A DNA stretch of 64,000 bases from CAIVPM01 sp964477265 (GTDB taxonomy: Bacteria; Bacteroidota; Bacteroidia; Chitinophagales; Chitinophagaceae). This document shows positions 24,697 to 34,232 of this stretch, in pieces. A program made the position numbers and the translations under genes. The stretch is from the NCBI GenBank assembly GCA_964477265.1, contig CAYZDJ010000003.1, positions 62,001-126,000 of the forward strand, written 5' to 3'. Positions within the stretch are counted from its first letter, which is position 1, and every line of letters starts with the position of its first letter. Under the pieces are notes generated by a model. That model did not search any database. It had not been told where the DNA came from and saw nothing but the letters and a program-made list of their open reading frames with translations.

Positions 24697-26349
24697 CTAA
24701 TTCATCAATTCTTTAGCACTTGCAATAGCTGTAGCTGTTGGGTTTTCGCCACTCAGCATTTTTGCAATGGCAACTACTTTTTCATCTTCATTCAAAACTT
24801 TAATGTTAGTATTGATTTTATTGCCAACAATATTTTTATATACAAATAAGTGCTGGCTTGCTTTTGCAGCAATTTGTGGTTGGTGTGTAATGCAAATAAT
24901 TTGGCGATTGGTTGAAAGTTGCTTCATAATAATGCCAACTTGCTTTGCAGCTTCGCCACTAATGCCTGTATCAATTTCATCAAAAATTAAAGTGGGCAAA
25001 TCTATTTTTCGAGCCACAAGATATTTTATGCAAAGCATTAATCTGCTTAGCTCACCACCACTTGCCACTTTTTTTATAGGCTCAAACTTGTTGCTCTTGT
25101 TAGCATCAAATAAAAATTCAATATTGTCTTTACCAAACTCGTTTAAGTTGCAATCTTTAATATCAACTTTTAATTGAGCATTTGGCATTCCAACCTTATG
25201 CAACAATTCATTTACTTGTTTTGCAAATGGCAATGATTGTTTTTGCCTGTTGCCTGAAATACTTGCTGCTAAAGAATTTGCTTGTTTCAATAAATCTGCA
25301 ACTTGTTTTTCTGTAGCAATTATGGTATCATCAATTTGTAAAACAGCTTGTAGTTTTTGTTCTAATTCATTCTGAATTGCGAGCAATTCATTTGTTGTTT
25401 GCACATTATGTTTCTTCAACAATTTGTAGCCAACAGCAATCCTGTCATTAATAATATTTATCCTGTTTTCATCATATACAATATCGTCATTAAGGCTTTC
25501 AACTTCACCAGCAATGTCCTGCAATTCTATGTGTGTGCTTTGTAAACGCTCAATAATTGATTGTATATTTTGATGAAAGCTTGAATAAGATTGAAGCTGA
25601 TTAATCAGTTGTTTTAAATGCTGAACAATGGGTTGCTCACCTTCTTTTAATTCATAATAAACTTTGGTAAGTGTTGATTTTATGCCTTCACTATTGCTTA
25701 ATATTTTCAATTCAGCATCTAAATCTTCGAGCTCATTTTCCTTTAAACCCAAATCATTCAACTCATCAAATAAAAACTGGTTATAGTCTAATTCTTTTTG
25801 AAAGCTTTGCTTTTGTTGCTTTAGTTGTTCAAGTTCTTTTGTTGTTGAAGTATATTGCTTGTAAACTTTTTTATAATCACTTAACAAAACACTATTATCA
25901 GCCAAGGCATCAATCACTTCTCTTTGAAAATCATTATCACCCAATTCAAGAGTATCAAATTGTTGGTGCAAATCAACCAACAAACTTGTAAGTTGTTTTA
26001 ACTGTTGCAAAGTAGCTGGTGTATCGTTTATAAAAGCCCTGCTTTTTCCATTGCTTGCTATCTCTCTTCTGATGATTAATTCATTGTTGGCATCTAAATC
26101 ATTTGCTTGCAAAAAGTCTTTAACAGGTTGTTTTGTATCAATACTAAATGTGCCCTCAACAAAACATTTTTTTGAAGCATCAATCAGCACGCTGCTATCA
26201 GCACGTTCACCAAGTATCAGGCTCAATGCACCTATAACAATACTTTTACCAGCACCAGTTTCGCCAGTAATAATATTCAATGCTGATGAAAACTGAATAT
26301 CAATCTCATCAATGATAGCATAGTTTTGTATGTGTAGGTGTTGTAACAA
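24697..26349 (-). CDS. recN: DNA repair protein RecN
   Basis: 550 residues, SMC-like ATPase for double-strand break repair. Walker A G-E-T-G-A-G-K-S at about 30-37, a long central coiled coil (about 160-370), then the ABC signature A-S-G-G-E-L-S-R-L-M near 430 and Walker B T-L-I-F-D-E-I-D-T-G-I-S-G near 455. The start is TTG at 26349; the product M-L-Q-H-L-H-I-Q-N-Y-A fits the family. Full length. Confidence 0.97.
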   Translation of the reverse strand: MLQHLHIQNYAIIDEIDIQFSSALNIITGETGAGKSIVIGALSLILGERADSSVLIDASKKCFVEGTFSIDTKQPVKDFLQANDLDANNELIIRREIASNGKSRAFINDTPATLQQLKQLTSLLVDLHQQFDTLELGDNDFQREVIDALADNSVLLSDYKKVYKQYTSTTKELEQLKQQKQSFQKELDYNQFLFDELNDLGLKENELEDLDAELKILSNSEGIKSTLTKVYYELKEGEQPIVQHLKQLINQLQSYSSFHQNIQSIIERLQSTHIELQDIAGEVESLNDDIVYDENRINIINDRIAVGYKLLKKHNVQTTNELLAIQNELEQKLQAVLQIDDTIIATEKQVADLLKQANSLAASISGNRQKQSLPFAKQVNELLHKVGMPNAQLKVDIKDCNLNEFGKDNIEFLFDANKSNKFEPIKKVASGGELSRLMLCIKYLVARKIDLPTLIFDEIDTGISGEAAKQVGIIMKQLSTNRQIICITHQPQIAAKASQHLFVYKNIVGNKINTNIKVLNEDEKVVAIAKMLSGENPTATAIASAKELMN

Positions 26350-26359
26350 ATTTTTATTT

Positions 26360-26773
26360 TTATGGTGTATTATATGTTATCTTTTTATTGAAAGTTTTAT
26401 CATAAAACAAATGTATTAAAATGCAATTGACACCAAAAATGAAAAAGTAAAAAGTAATAATGTGGAAGTCGGTAGCACATATTGTAAACGTAAAAATTAA
26501 TGTAAGTAAAATTGATGAAATAATAGTTAGCGTTATCAATACTACAAAAGCTAAGGCAAATCTCATAATTGAAAACTTGCAATTGTGATTAATAAATAAA
26601 AATACAAATGAATAAGTTGTTCCAATTAAAGTTGGTAGCTCAAATGCAAATAAAAAATCATCTCCTTTAAAACTATAACTTCCTGGAAGTAAATCACTCC
26701 AAAATATAGATAAAAAAATGCTAACAAATAAGTAGAATAAGCACAACCAATATTTTGATTTTATTTTTAGCAT
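26360..26773 (-). CDS. Small membrane protein
   Basis: 137 residues with four predicted membrane helices and no recognisable motif; hydrophobic and aromatic-rich (F, Y, I). Start ATG at 26773. It lies between the DUF5522 gene and recN on the same strand, with an 11-base gap to recN. Function unknown, and coding status rests on length and codon use only. Confidence 0.6.
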   Translation of the reverse strand: MLKIKSKYWLCLFYLFVSIFLSIFWSDLLPGSYSFKGDDFLFAFELPTLIGTTYSFVFLFINHNCKFSIMRFALAFVVLITLTIISSILLTLIFTFTICATDFHIITFYFFIFGVNCILIHLFYDKTFNKKITYNTP

Positions 26774-26785
26774 TAAAAGTATTTT

Positions 26786-26815
26786 TCTATTGTGTTCTAT
26801 GTGTCTATGTGGTTA
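26786..26815. repeat. Repeat of the type TGTGTTCTATGTGTCTATGT at the 3' end of the DUF5522 gene
   Basis: The plus-strand sequence TTGTGTTCTATGTGTCTATG (from 26790), followed by TGGTTA, has the period-like TCTGTGT/CTATGTG structure of the other intergenic elements here. Read on the minus strand, it supplies the last codons (N-H-I-D-T, stop) of the DUF5522 gene. Confidence 0.65.
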
Positions 26816-27003
26816 GCATTCCTCTTCCTCAACAACTCACTTCTTTTTGGCTCAAGCACATTTTTATAATCATAAGGGCAATGCTTGCAACCATTGCCAC
26901 AACAATAGCCACGTTGCAATAAATACTCAGCAGTAAAAACTATAAAGCCATCACTGTTGGTATAATATTCTTCTACTTCATCATCTTTATACTTCTTGTT
27001 CAT
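26797..27003 (-). CDS. DUF5522 cysteine-rich small protein
   Basis: 68 residues. The core F-T-A-E-Y-L-L-Q-R-G-Y-C-C-G-N-G-C-K-H-C-P-Y (about 23-44) has four Cys and one His that could bind a metal, matching the small DUF5522 family. No function known. It overlaps the 3' end of trmB by 17 bases, so it is co-transcribed with it. The final residues N-H-I-D-T come from an intergenic-type repeat rather than the conserved core. Confidence 0.88.
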   Translation of the reverse strand: MNKKYKDDEVEEYYTNSDGFIVFTAEYLLQRGYCCGNGCKHCPYDYKNVLEPKRSELLRKRNANHIDT

Positions 27004-27688
27004 TCAACATTTCTTTAAGTTGTGTATCAAGTTCCAAAGGCAAATCTGCATCAATTTTAAATTGCAAATAATGTATGCGATTACTTTGTGCAATATCCAG
27101 GCTTTCGTAATGTGTTTTTATATGCAACTCTTGTGGCAGGTTTTGTTGCTTATACAAATCATCATAATCTACAAGCAATTCAAGCTTATATAATTCAATA
27201 ACAGCTTTGGTAAAATTGTACAAATTTGGGCTATCCGTTTTTAAATTAACCAACCCACCTTTTTGCAAAATATTTTTATACAACCTTAAAAACTTTGGAT
27301 GTGTCAAACGCTTTTTCAGTTTGCTAAACCTAAGTTGTGGGTCAGGAAAAGTAATCCAGATTTCACTCACTTCATCAGGCTCAAAATAGTTTTCAATCTT
27401 ATCAATCTCTGCACGCAAAAAAGCCACGTTATTCAATCCTTCCTGCAAGCAGGTTTTAGCACCACGCCATATTCTGTTACCCTTAATATCAATGCCAATA
27501 AAATTCCTGTTGCTATGCATTCTGCCTAAACCCACGCTGTATTCACCCTTGCCACAAGCCAGTTCAAGTGTTATTGGATTTTCATTTTTAAAATATTCTG
27601 ACCACTTTCCTTTTTTAGAAATATCGTGTTGAAATACGTTTGGAAAGGTTTCAATCTCTGCAAATCGTATTAATTTTTTCATTCCCAT
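26987..27688 (-). CDS. trmB: tRNA (guanine-N7-)-methyltransferase TrmB
   Basis: 233 residues. Methylates G46 in the variable loop of tRNA using S-adenosylmethionine. Motifs: L-E-L-A-C-G-K-G-E-Y near 41-50 (SAM binding), F-I-G-I-D-I-K-G near 64, and I-W-I-T-F-P-D-P-Q near 113, the catalytic P-D-P signature. Start ATG at 27688; a second ATG 6 bases downstream is possible. Confidence 0.96.
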   Translation of the reverse strand: MGMKKLIRFAEIETFPNVFQHDISKKGKWSEYFKNENPITLELACGKGEYSVGLGRMHSNRNFIGIDIKGNRIWRGAKTCLQEGLNNVAFLRAEIDKIENYFEPDEVSEIWITFPDPQLRFSKLKKRLTHPKFLRLYKNILQKGGLVNLKTDSPNLYNFTKAVIELYKLELLVDYDDLYKQQNLPQELHIKTHYESLDIAQSNRIHYLQFKIDADLPLELDTQLKEMLNEQEV

Positions 27689-27785
27689 AAGTGAGCAAAG
27701 TAAAAAGTATTTTGCTATTTGGCAATTCTTATGTTTTTAATTCTTAAATCTGACTTTATCTTCAAAAAGAAATAGGCATTTCTAC

Positions 27786-27793
27786 TACTTTTG
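27786..27793 (+). promoter_or_regulatory. Candidate -7 box for secA
   Basis: TACTTTTG matches TAnnTTTG. Transcription from here would give a leader of about 150 bases containing the 27858-27936 hairpin element. Confidence 0.45.
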
Positions 27794-27857
27794 GCAACTT
27801 TTAAATTCAAACGCTGACAATGTGGCTATAAAATATTTGTTGCATTGTGTTTGAGTA

Positions 27858-27936
27858 TTTCACGCAAAGCAACAAAGGCTACAAAGCACACAAAGATTTC
27901 TTTGTTTCGTGGTAACCGTAGTGCCTTTGTGTGAAA
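27858..27936. repeat. 79-bp inverted-repeat element before secA
   Basis: TTTCACGCAAAGCAACAAAG (from 27858) pairs with the 3' end TGCCTTTGTGTGAAA (to 27936). It ends 14 bases before the secA ATG. An alternative upstream GTG start for secA (27909) lies inside this element and is therefore rejected. Confidence 0.85.
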
Positions 27937-27950
27937 CAAACAATTTACTT

Positions 27951-30900
27951 ATGTTAAAATTTTTAAATAAACTGCTTGGTGGTAGCAAAAGCGAAAAAGA
28001 TGTAGCTAAGATTAAACCTACCATCGAAAAAATCAATTCATTCTTCAACCAATTCCAAAGCCTGGATAATGATGCCTTGCGTAATAAAACTGTTGAGTTT
28101 AAACAACGCATTGCCGAGCATCTAAAGGATATTGATGCACAGATTGCAGAAAAGAAAGCTGCTGCTGAAGCATTGGATGCAAAGGATTTTAACAGCAAGG
28201 ATTTGATTTACCAGGAAGTGGATAAATTGAAAAAAGATAGGGATGGTAAAATTGAGGAAGCCCTTGAAAACATTTTGCCTGAAGCCTTTGCCGTGGTTAA
28301 AGAAACTGCAAAACGTTTTACCAACAACGCAGACATTGTTGCAACTGCCACACAGCTCGACAGGGACTTGAGTGTGAAGAAAGATTACATCACCATTGAT
28401 GGCGATAAATCAACCTTTAAAAATACCTGGACTGCTGCTGGTGGAACTGTTACCTGGAATATGGTGCACTACGATGTGCAGTTGATTGGTGGTGCAGTTT
28501 TGCATAGTGGCAAGATTGCTGAAATGAGCACTGGTGAGGGTAAAACGCTTGTGTCAACTTTGCCAGCATATTTAAATGCCTTGGCTGGCGAAGGTGTTCA
28601 CATTGTAACTGTGAATGATTATCTGGCTCGCAGGGATAGTGAATGGAATGGAACAATCTTCGAGTGGCTGGGCTTAACAGTTGATTGCATTGACAAGCAC
28701 CAACCCAATAGTGAGGAAAGAAGGAAAGCATATTTAGCAGATATAACTTATGGTACCAATAACGAATTTGGTTTCGATTATTTGCGTGATAATATGGTGC
28801 ATAATCCAGAGGAAATGGTGCAACGCAAACACCATTTTGCAATGGTGGATGAGGTGGATAGCGTTTTGATTGATGATGCCAGAACACCTTTGATTATTAG
28901 TGGTCCAATTGGCAAGCAGGATAATGTTGAGCAATTCTTTGAACTGAAACCACGCATTGAAAAATTGGTTGATGCTCAAAAACGTGCAGTGAATGGTTTT
29001 ATTACAGAAGCGAAAAAGAAAATTGCTGATGGCAATGATGACCCTAAAGATGGTGGACTTGCCTTGTTCAGGGCTCATCGTGGTTTGCCTAAAAACTCTG
29101 CGTTGATTAAGTTTTTAAGTGAGCCTGGTGTGCGTGTGAAACTACAAAAATCAGAAAACTATTATTTGGCAGACCAGCAAAAGGAAATGCCAAAGGCTGA
29201 TGAGGAATTATATTTCTACATTGATGAAAAGCAAAACAGCGTAGAGCTTACAGAGAAAGGAATTAACTTAATCACTCGTGCTGGCGAAGACCAACATTTT
29301 TTCATCATACCAGATATTGCAACATCATTGGGTGGTGTTGAAAAAAGTTGTGCAAGTGCCGAGGAAAAATTACACCAGAAAGAAGCCATCATTAATGAAT
29401 ACACAACAAAGGTTGACAGGATTCATACTGTACAGCAATTGTTGAAGGCATATACAATGTTTGACAAGGATGTTGAGTATGTGGTGATGGATGGCGAAGT
29501 GAAGATTGTTGACGAGCAAACTGGTCGTATTTTGGATGGCAGAAGGTATAGTGATGGATTGCACCAGGCTATTGAAGCCAAGGAAGGTGTGGACATTGAG
29601 GCAACCACGCAAACCTACGCCACTGTTACATTACAGAATTATTTCAGGATGTACCACAAGCTTTGTGGTATGACTGGTACTGCTGAAACAGAAGCTGCTG
29701 AATTATGGTCAATTTATAAGTTGGATGTGGTTTCTATTCCTACAAATATTCCTGCTATTAGAAAAGATGAACAGGATTTGGTATTTAAAACCAAGCGTGA
29801 AAAATTTGGTGCTATTATAGACGAGGTTGTAAAGCTGCGTGAAGCTGGAAGGCCTGTACTTGTTGGTACAACATCTGTTGAGTTTAGTGAATTGATCAGC
29901 AGGATGCTTCGTCAAAAGCAAATTCCTCACAATGTATTGAATGCAAAACAACACGCCAGGGAAGCACAGGTTGTTGCAGAAGCTGGACTTGCAGGTGCTG
30001 TAACCATTGCAACAAATATGGCTGGTCGTGGTACAGATATTAAATTGGGTGCAGGTGTTAAGGAAGCTGGAGGGCTTGCTATCATTGGCACAGAGCGTCA
30101 CGAAAGTCGTCGTGTGGACAGGCAGTTGCGTGGTCGTGCTGGTCGTCAGGGAGACCCAGGTTCTTCTCAATTTTTTGTGGCTTTGGAAGATGATTTGATG
30201 CGTATGTTTGGTAGTGAAAGAATTGCCAAGGTAATGGACTTTGCTGGTTATAAAGAAGGTGAAGTGATACAGCATAGTATGATTACCAATAGTATTGAAC
30301 GTGCCCAAAAGAAAGTAGAGGAAAACAACTTTGGTATAAGGAAAAGGTTGTTGGAATATGATGATGTGATGAACAAGCAACGTACTGTTATCTACACAAA
30401 ACGTAGCCACGCATTGCACGGAGACAGGCTTGCCCTTGATATTGACAATGCCTTTTACAGTGTTGCAGATGGCTTGATTGCTACCTATAAAGGTATGCAC
30501 GACTTTGAAGGATTTAAGCTGGCTACCATTATGAACTTTGGCATTGAAACAAATATTGCTGAAGAGGAATTTAACAAGGCAGGTGAAAATACTTTAGCTG
30601 AAAAACTATACACAGAAGCCATTACCCATTACAACAATAAAAAGGAAAGCCTTGCAACGCAAGCTGTGCCTGTGTTTCAAAACATACGCACACAGCAGGG
30701 CACAAGGATAGAAAATGTAATTGTTCCTTTTAGCGATGGAAAAAAAGGAATGAATGTGTTGGGTGCAATGCAAAAAACTTTAGACACCAATGGTGTTGAA
30801 ATAACCAATGCTTTGGAAAGAACAGTTACATTGGGCTTGATTGATGATGCCTGGAAAGAGCATTTACGCAAGATGGATGACTTAAAGCACAGCGTGCAAA

Positions 30901-31256
30901 CTGCAAGCTATGAACAAAAAGACCCATTGGTCATTTACAAGGTGGAAGCCTTTAAGTTGTTCAAGACAATGGATGATGAAGTGAATAAAGAGATTGTACA
31001 GTTCCTTAGCCATGCCACCATACCTTTAGAAGATGGGCAACAGCAGCTACAGGAAGGCAGGCAGCAAAAAACCGATTTAAGCCAGATGCGTACACAGCAC
31101 GAAACAGTTGATGGTGCAGGCAACGACAATGACTACATAGACCCAACACCTGTAAAGCGAGAGCCAGTGCGTGTTGAAAAAATGGTTGGTCGTAACGACC
31201 CTTGCCCTTGTGGTAGTGGTAAAAAGTTTAAACAATGCCACGGAAAGGAAAGTTAA
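27951..31256 (+). CDS. secA: Preprotein translocase ATPase SecA
   Basis: 1101 residues; motor that pushes unfolded preproteins through SecYEG. Walker A M-S-T-G-E-G-K-T at 192-199, D-E-V-D-S-V-L-I-D-D-A-R-T-P (Walker B region), G-R-G-T-D-I-K-L-G and G-R-A-G-R-Q-G-D-P-G-S-S-Q-F in the second helicase half, and the C-terminal zinc motif C-P-C-G-S-G-K-K-F-K-Q-C-H. It is longer than E. coli SecA (901), with an insertion in the first nucleotide-binding half, as usual in Bacteroidota. Terminator at 31287-31320. Confidence 0.98.
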   Translation: MLKFLNKLLGGSKSEKDVAKIKPTIEKINSFFNQFQSLDNDALRNKTVEFKQRIAEHLKDIDAQIAEKKAAAEALDAKDFNSKDLIYQEVDKLKKDRDGKIEEALENILPEAFAVVKETAKRFTNNADIVATATQLDRDLSVKKDYITIDGDKSTFKNTWTAAGGTVTWNMVHYDVQLIGGAVLHSGKIAEMSTGEGKTLVSTLPAYLNALAGEGVHIVTVNDYLARRDSEWNGTIFEWLGLTVDCIDKHQPNSEERRKAYLADITYGTNNEFGFDYLRDNMVHNPEEMVQRKHHFAMVDEVDSVLIDDARTPLIISGPIGKQDNVEQFFELKPRIEKLVDAQKRAVNGFITEAKKKIADGNDDPKDGGLALFRAHRGLPKNSALIKFLSEPGVRVKLQKSENYYLADQQKEMPKADEELYFYIDEKQNSVELTEKGINLITRAGEDQHFFIIPDIATSLGGVEKSCASAEEKLHQKEAIINEYTTKVDRIHTVQQLLKAYTMFDKDVEYVVMDGEVKIVDEQTGRILDGRRYSDGLHQAIEAKEGVDIEATTQTYATVTLQNYFRMYHKLCGMTGTAETEAAELWSIYKLDVVSIPTNIPAIRKDEQDLVFKTKREKFGAIIDEVVKLREAGRPVLVGTTSVEFSELISRMLRQKQIPHNVLNAKQHAREAQVVAEAGLAGAVTIATNMAGRGTDIKLGAGVKEAGGLAIIGTERHESRRVDRQLRGRAGRQGDPGSSQFFVALEDDLMRMFGSERIAKVMDFAGYKEGEVIQHSMITNSIERAQKKVEENNFGIRKRLLEYDDVMNKQRTVIYTKRSHALHGDRLALDIDNAFYSVADGLIATYKGMHDFEGFKLATIMNFGIETNIAEEEFNKAGENTLAEKLYTEAITHYNNKKESLATQAVPVFQNIRTQQGTRIENVIVPFSDGKKGMNVLGAMQKTLDTNGVEITNALERTVTLGLIDDAWKEHLRKMDDLKHSVQTASYEQKDPLVIYKVEAFKLFKTMDDEVNKEIVQFLSHATIPLEDGQQQLQEGRQQKTDLSQMRTQHETVDGAGNDNDYIDPTPVKREPVRVEKMVGRNDPCPCGSGKKFKQCHGKES

Positions 31257-31286
31257 TTATTGATTATTAATTATCGTGATATTAGA

Positions 31287-31320
31287 GAAACGAGTTAGGC
31301 TTTGTCTAGCTCGTTTTTTG
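31287..31320 (+). terminator. Terminator of secA
   Basis: AAACGAG-T-TAG pairs with CTA-G-CTCGTTT around a GCTTTGT loop, followed by a run of T (31313-31319). Confidence 0.8.
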
Positions 31321-31346
31321 TTTATCTTAGCTGCAAATCGATGGTT

Positions 31347-33556
31347 ATGAAAAAAATAATTGTAACACTTTCTCTTCTTTTAATTTTTACAACAGGTTTC
31401 AGCCAAGCATTTGTTACAACATGGAATACAGGTACAGATACTTTTATTACAATACCTGGCTATGGAACAAACTATAATATACAGTGGGAAGAAATAGGCA
31501 ATGCAAGCCATAATGGTAATTTATTAGGCACTAATACAACAATAGTAAATTTTGGAGATACAGGTACTTACAAAATCAGCATCAATGGTGGCAATCCTGC
31601 ATTTAATAGAATTAATTTTGGCACAATTAACTCATCATCTTTAGAACACAAAAAAATATTGTCTGTTGAAAACTGGGGGAGTATAGTTTGGAGTAGTATG
31701 CAAAATGCATTCGTTAATTGTACTAATTTAATTAGCGTTCCATATGCATCGCCAAATATGAGTTCAGTATTAAGCATAGGAAATATGTTTTATGGCTGTA
31801 CACATTTTAATTCTAATATTTCTAATTGGGATGTTTCTAATATTAAATATATGGGAGGTGTTTTTTTGGGTGCAACATCTTTTAACCAACCATTAAATAA
31901 TTGGAATACCATCAATGTTCAAGAGATGGCATATATGTTTGCTAATGCAATATCCTTTAATCAGCCATTAAATAACTGGAATACAAGTAATGTTATAACA
32001 ATGGAGAGAATGTTTTGGAACGCAACATCTTTTAATCAATTTATTGAAAATTGGGATGTGTCAAAAGTTACCAATATGAGTTCAATGTTTAGTAATTCAC
32101 AATTCAATCAACCTATTGGAAATTGGAATGTGTCAAAAGTTACCAACATGAGTTCAATGTTTAGTAGTTCACAATTCAATCAACCTATTGGAAATTGGAA
32201 TACAAGTAGTGTAACAAATATGTACAATATGTTTGATAGAGATAGTTCATTTAATCAAGCTATTGTTAATTGGGACGTAAGTCACGTTGTTGATATGGAA
32301 TGGATGTTTTTGGGAGTATATCTTTTAACCAACCATTGAATAACTGGGATGTTAGTAATGTTAAGTATATGTGGGGTATGTTTGATGGAGCCTATTCATT
32401 TAATCAACCTTTAAGTAATTGGAACACTAGTAATGTTATCAATATGAGTCAAATGTTTGGCAGAGGCTTTTTTAATCAATCTTTAAGTAATTGGAATACT
32501 AGCAATGTAACTGATATGAGTTCGATGTTTCATAATAATATAGCATTTAACAAACCTCTTGACAGTTGGAACACATCAAGCGTTACAAATATGTCTTGTA
32601 TGTTTGAAAATGCGAACCTATTTAATCAGCCATTAAATACCTGGAATATTAGTAATGTAACTGATATGAACCTTATGTTTTACAAAGCTATTTCTTTTAA
32701 TCAGCCATTGAGTAACTGGAATACTGCAAATGTCGAAAATATGTATCTAATGTTTGATTCGGCTGTGTCATTTAATCAAAATATTGGCGATTGGAATATT
32801 AGTAAAATTTTACCAGGGGCAGTAATTAATGGTGGGGTTGGAATTGGGTTGCATAATTCTGGTATTAATATCAGTAATTATGATAGTATTTTAGTAGGAT
32901 GGAGTGCTCAAAATATTAAACCAAATATTATTATTGATGCACGTAATTTGATTTATTGTAGTGCCTCAAATAAAAGAAATATACTTATAACAAAAGGAGC
33001 GTTAATTTTTGGGGATACACTTAGTTGTACTCTTCCCATTTCACTTACTTCCTTCACAGCTACCCCACAACAAAACAAAGTTCTTCTTCAATGGCAAACA
33101 ACCACAGAAACCAATAACAATTATTTTACTGTGCAACGCAGCAGTAATAAAGATAATTGGCAAGATATTGCAACAATAAAAGGTGCTGGCAACAGCAGTG
33201 TTGTAAAAAATTATTCAGCAACAGATAACAATCCTTTACAAGGCACATCATACTATCGCATTAAACAAACAGATTTTAATTGCAGTATCTCTTATAGCGA
33301 AACCAAAAAAGTAACTATAAACTCTAAACCACAAACTATTAGTGTTTATCCAAACCCTACTGCCAACCAACTACACATAAATTTAAATACTAAAGCCACA
33401 TTAAAAATGTATAATGCTATTGGTAAGCTGGTTACTACAAACTATTTAATACAAGGAGATAACAACATTAATATTCAGCAATTACCACAAGGGGTTTATA
33501 TGGCAGTTATAGAAACGCTAAATGATGTTGTAACAAAGAGAATTATTAAGGAATAA
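31347..33556 (+). CDS. DUF285/BspA-type repeat surface protein with T9SS sorting domain, broken by a frameshift
   Basis: Start ATG at 31347 (another at 31341). Signal peptide (about 1-20), N-terminal domain typical of DUF285 proteins (T-T-W-N-T-G..I-P-G-Y-G), then about 14 repeats of 23-25 residues with the pattern F-N-Q-P-L-x-N-W-N-T-S-N-V-x-x-M-x-x-M-F, a fibronectin-like domain (L-P-I-S-L-T-S-F-T-A onward) and a T9SS type A sorting tail (V-Y-P-N-P-T ... I-I-K-E). In the seventh repeat, after ATG-TTT at 32304, the frame shifts at T5 (32307-32311): the first frame ends at 32339 and the rest continues in the other frame from about 32312. One extra base would restore M-F-x-G-S-I-S-F-N-Q. Either a pseudogene, a phase-variable gene or a sequencing error. 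Likely a surface adhesin if expressed. Confidence 0.85.
31804..32812 (+). repeat. Array of about 14 DUF285 coding repeats (69-75 bp units)
   Basis: Units begin with TTTAATCA/TTCAATCA (F-N-Q) and end with ATGTTT (M-F). Units around 32040-32200 are almost identical at DNA level, sharing GTGTCAAAAGTTACCAA and ATGAGTTCAATGTTTAGTA, so recent unit duplication is likely. Confidence 0.9.
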
Positions 33557-33607
33557 GTAAAAATAATTTTACAGCACGTAAATATTTGCGTTGAGGAAAA
33601 AGCTAAT

Positions 33608-33668
33608 GTTAACTTTTTATGAACAAATGTTAACGCAGTATTACTAAAAAGCAACTTCTATACATTTG
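33608..33668 (+). promoter_or_regulatory. purE promoter with paired GTTAAC sites
   Basis: -7 box TACATTTG at 33661-33668, 13 bases before the ATG. Upstream are two GTTAAC palindromes at 33608-33613 and 33629-33634, 21 bp apart (two helical turns). The same pair with near-identical spacing lies before the gene at 49870, suggesting a shared regulator. Confidence 0.6.
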
Positions 33669-33681
33669 CACCCTCAAAGCT

Positions 33682-34176
33682 ATGACACAAATTGGCGTTA
33701 TAATGGGCAGCATTTCAGACTACGAAACAATGAAGGAATGTTGTGCTGTGTTGGATAGTTTTCAAGTAGCTTATGACAAGCAGGTGGTTTCTGCACATCG
33801 CACCCCAGATACAATGTTTAAATATGCAGAAGATGCTGTAGCAAAGGGTTTCAAGGTTATTATAGCAGCAGCAGGTGGAGCAGCTCATTTACCAGGAATG
33901 ATAGCATCGAAAACAATTTTACCAGTAATTGGTGTTCCTGTTCAATCAAAAAGTTTAAATGGCTTAGATAGTTTGCTAAGCATTGTGCAAATGCCAGCAG
34001 GAGTGCCTGTGGCAACAGTTGCCATTGGTGTGGCTGGTGCCAAAAACGCTGCTTTGCTGGCAATACAAATTTTGGCAACGCAGCAGGAAAATAAAATGTT
34101 GCAGGAAAAATTAAGTGCTTATAAGTTGCAGTTAGAGCACGAAGCTTTGGAGAGCAATAAACAATTAAATAATTAG
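33682..34176 (+). CDS. purE: 5-(carboxyamino)imidazole ribonucleotide mutase
   Basis: 164 residues, class I PurE, converting N5-CAIR to CAIR in purine synthesis together with PurK. Motifs G-S-I-S-D-Y near 9-14, S-A-H-R-T-P near 38-43 with the catalytic His, and A-A-A-G-G-A-A-H-L-P-G-M near 62-73. First gene of the purine cluster. A terminator at 34178-34210 follows at once, so expression of the downstream genes may need read-through or another promoter. Confidence 0.97.
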   Translation: MTQIGVIMGSISDYETMKECCAVLDSFQVAYDKQVVSAHRTPDTMFKYAEDAVAKGFKVIIAAAGGAAHLPGMIASKTILPVIGVPVQSKSLNGLDSLLSIVQMPAGVPVATVAIGVAGAKNAALLAIQILATQQENKMLQEKLSAYKLQLEHEALESNKQLNN

Positions 34177-34177
34177 T

Positions 34178-34210
34178 AAAAGACAGGTGTGTGCCTGTCT
34201 TTTTTATTTT
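34178..34210 (+). terminator. Terminator between purE and purK
   Basis: AAAAGACAGG, loop TGTGTG, CCTGTCTTTT, then TTATTTT. It lies 2 bases after the purE stop, inside an otherwise co-directional cluster. Confidence 0.85.
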
Positions 34211-34232
34211 AAATAGTTGATTAAAATATAAT

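Noticed and set aside
27909..27950. Upstream GTG start for secA
   Set aside because: The extra 14 codons lie in an inverted-repeat element; the ATG at 27951 gives the normal SecA N-terminus.
29709..30500. 263-codon open frame on the minus strand inside secA
   Set aside because: It lies wholly antisense to a strongly conserved gene, its product is rich in Thr, Cys, His and Asn as expected of a shadow frame, and it has no recognisable domain.
31257..31346. Small gene between secA and the repeat protein
   Set aside because: The region is a terminator and short leader; the frame there is only an upstream extension of the next gene.
31804..32812. Possible CRISPR array
   Set aside because: The repeated units are coding, contiguous and 69-75 bp with no unique spacers; they encode DUF285 repeats.
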